This document shows, piece by piece, positions 13,457 through 14,321 of a stretch of DNA of 14,321 bases. Position 1 is the first letter of the stretch. Each line of letters starts with the position of its first letter. Below the pieces are notes generated by a model, which saw nothing but the letters and a program-made list of their open reading frames with translations, was not told the DNA's origin and made no database searches. Source of the stretch: Candidatus Nomurabacteria bacterium (GTDB lineage Bacteria > Patescibacteria > Paceibacteria > UBA9973); contig JAHFNH010000007.1 of the NCBI GenBank assembly GCA_023267435.1, forward strand, positions 1-14,321, written 5' to 3'. The position numbers and the translations under genes are program-made.

Positions 13457-14251
13457 AACAAACACCCCCAACAACACTAATAAAAAAGCCATAAGTTTTG
13501 ATCCCTTTTTGGAAAATGCTCTAAAAAAAACCCAAACAGTAATAATCATCAAACCAGCAAAAAGAGGAACAAACACCAACCCCAACCTTCTCCCTGCGCT
13601 GATTATAACAAACAACTTACCAAAAAAAGAGCCCAAAGGAGGAAGACCGGAGTAGAACAGCACCATAACCAAATCCCCCCCACCCACTTCAGAAAATAAC
13701 AAAAATCCCAACATGATCATATAAAATAAAAAAAACACAACCACAGCAAAATTCCTCCCCCCACCAGCAACCAAAAGTCAACCAGTTGAAAACACGACTA
13801 ACACTCCAAGAGAATTTCTTAAAAAAATAGAACCAGAAAAAAGATACAAAATAACTAACCTGTTAAAACAAACCAACAACATAACTAACACACCTCTAAT
13901 ACACAAACAAAGCATTATTAAAGGAATGATTTTATAAATAGTTATAATACTAAACATAGACCGAGCATCCAGCCTGTTAAAAAACCGAAATACTCAAAAT
14001 CATAAAGGAAAAACCCCCAACTTCCCAACACAAAACAATAAAACTATCCTTTTCCTTTCAAGGATGAAAGCTCCCAACAAAGAAATAGAAAGACTAACCT
14101 CAACCAAAATAAACAGAACAATAGGTGACAAAGATTCTCTTCGTTTTATCAACTCTGTGAGTATAACAGCAAAAATCAACTCTGTCAAAATCCAAACCCA
14201 AAATTTCTCTAAAAAAACCAACCTTATTGATCCAAGTAAAAAAATCAGAAT
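13456..14251 (-). CDS. ND2: NADH dehydrogenase subunit 2 (short)
   Basis: ND2 is an antiporter-like subunit of complex I. It is the least conserved of the large ND proteins, but KLGVFPLWFWVF (family KLGxxPFHFW), SNSLGVLVVFSTGWLL and GLPPLGSFFGKLFVI identify it. The start ATT at 14251 is 3 bp after trnS(AGN). The frame runs into trnK, so the stop is probably T13456, shared with the first base of trnK. That gives 265 aa, well below the usual 310-345; the loss seems to be at the N-terminus and C-terminus. AGR codons are frequent and read as Ser. Confidence 0.9.
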
Positions 14252-14254
14252 AAA

Positions 14255-14305
14255 TGAGTTGGGCTAACGCCTAAACCGGATTAGAAATCCGATGTGTGCA
14301 ACTCA
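14255..14305 (-). tRNA. trnS1: tRNA-Ser (UCU), AGN codons
   Basis: Minus strand. Acceptor TGAGTTG/CAACTCA is perfect; six bases (CACACA) replace the D-arm, as usual for this tRNA; anticodon arm TCGGA-TTTCTAA-TCCGG carries TCT; T-arm GGC-GTTA-GCC. Anticodon UCU supports AGA and AGG as Ser. At 51 nt it is the smallest tRNA here. Confidence 0.9.
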
Positions 14306-14321
14306 AAACTACACGCACCCC
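14306..14321. other. Non-coding edge of the window
   Basis: Sixteen bases ending in CCCC; probably continuous with the C run at position 1 in a circular molecule. Confidence 0.6.

Noticed and set aside
1..14321. CRISPR array, transposon or insertion sequence
   Set aside because: Repeats are two or three irregularly spaced copies, with no transposase, integrase or Cas-like frame; the window is organellar.

Overview
The window is a whole, or almost whole, animal mitochondrial genome. I can place 13 protein genes, both rRNA genes and a full set of 22 tRNAs, with no nuclear-type or bacterial genes. All proteins and both rRNAs lie on the minus strand. The plus strand is visibly A/C-rich with many C runs, so the coding strand is G/T-rich. 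The code is the invertebrate mitochondrial code: TGA is Trp (both Trp of the COX2 QWYW motif), ATA is Met (the COX2 CuA Met), and a tRNA-Ser with anticodon UCU fits AGA/AGG as Ser. Genes on one strand, a G/T-rich sense strand, about 14.3 kb and a shuffled order suggest a lophotrochozoan such as an articulate brachiopod. A bivalve or another rearranged lophotrochozoan is not excluded.

Order read along the coding (minus) strand from high to low coordinate; plus-strand genes are marked (+): trnS(AGN), ND2, trnK, trnW(+), trnF, rrnS, ATP6, trnL(UAA), trnV, rrnL, trnD, ATP8, ND4, trnS(UCN), trnT(+), ND4L, trnM, COX3, trnI, trnE, COX1, trnG, trnR, trnQ, main non-coding region (5936-6394), trnH, ND5, trnA, CYTB, ND6, ND3, trnL(UAG), non-coding, trnP, ND1, trnC, trnY(+), COX2, trnN, terminal non-coding region. 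Both contig ends are C-rich, so the break is probably a C homopolymer and the circle closes between 14321 and 1. Genes are tightly packed: several stop codons are a single T completed by polyadenylation next to a tRNA, and neighbours share a few bases. The proteins are the mitochondrial core of complexes I (ND1-6, ND4L), III (CYTB), IV (COX1-3) and V (ATP6, ATP8); the RNAs make the organelle ribosome and decode the messages.

The unusual features are structural. (1) Long perfect inverted repeats sit inside genes: an 84-bp uninterrupted palindrome in ND4L, a 26-bp-stem hairpin in rrnS, a 21-bp-stem hairpin in ND6, and shorter ones in CYTB, ND4 and COX2; reading frames stay open through all the coding ones. 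(2) Non-coding DNA is a patchwork: one element of about 64 bp occurs in two whole copies and one interrupted copy, and the main non-coding region carries short pieces copied from ND1 and ND3. (3) The two tRNA-Leu genes differ at only 5 of 63 positions, including the anticodon, which indicates remolding; trnV shares their D-arm, and trnF and trnK share another. (4) Three tRNAs (Tyr, Thr, Trp) are on the strand opposite to everything else. (5) COX2 has an extra domain-sized insertion of roughly 40 residues, and ATP8 is tiny and separated from ATP6.
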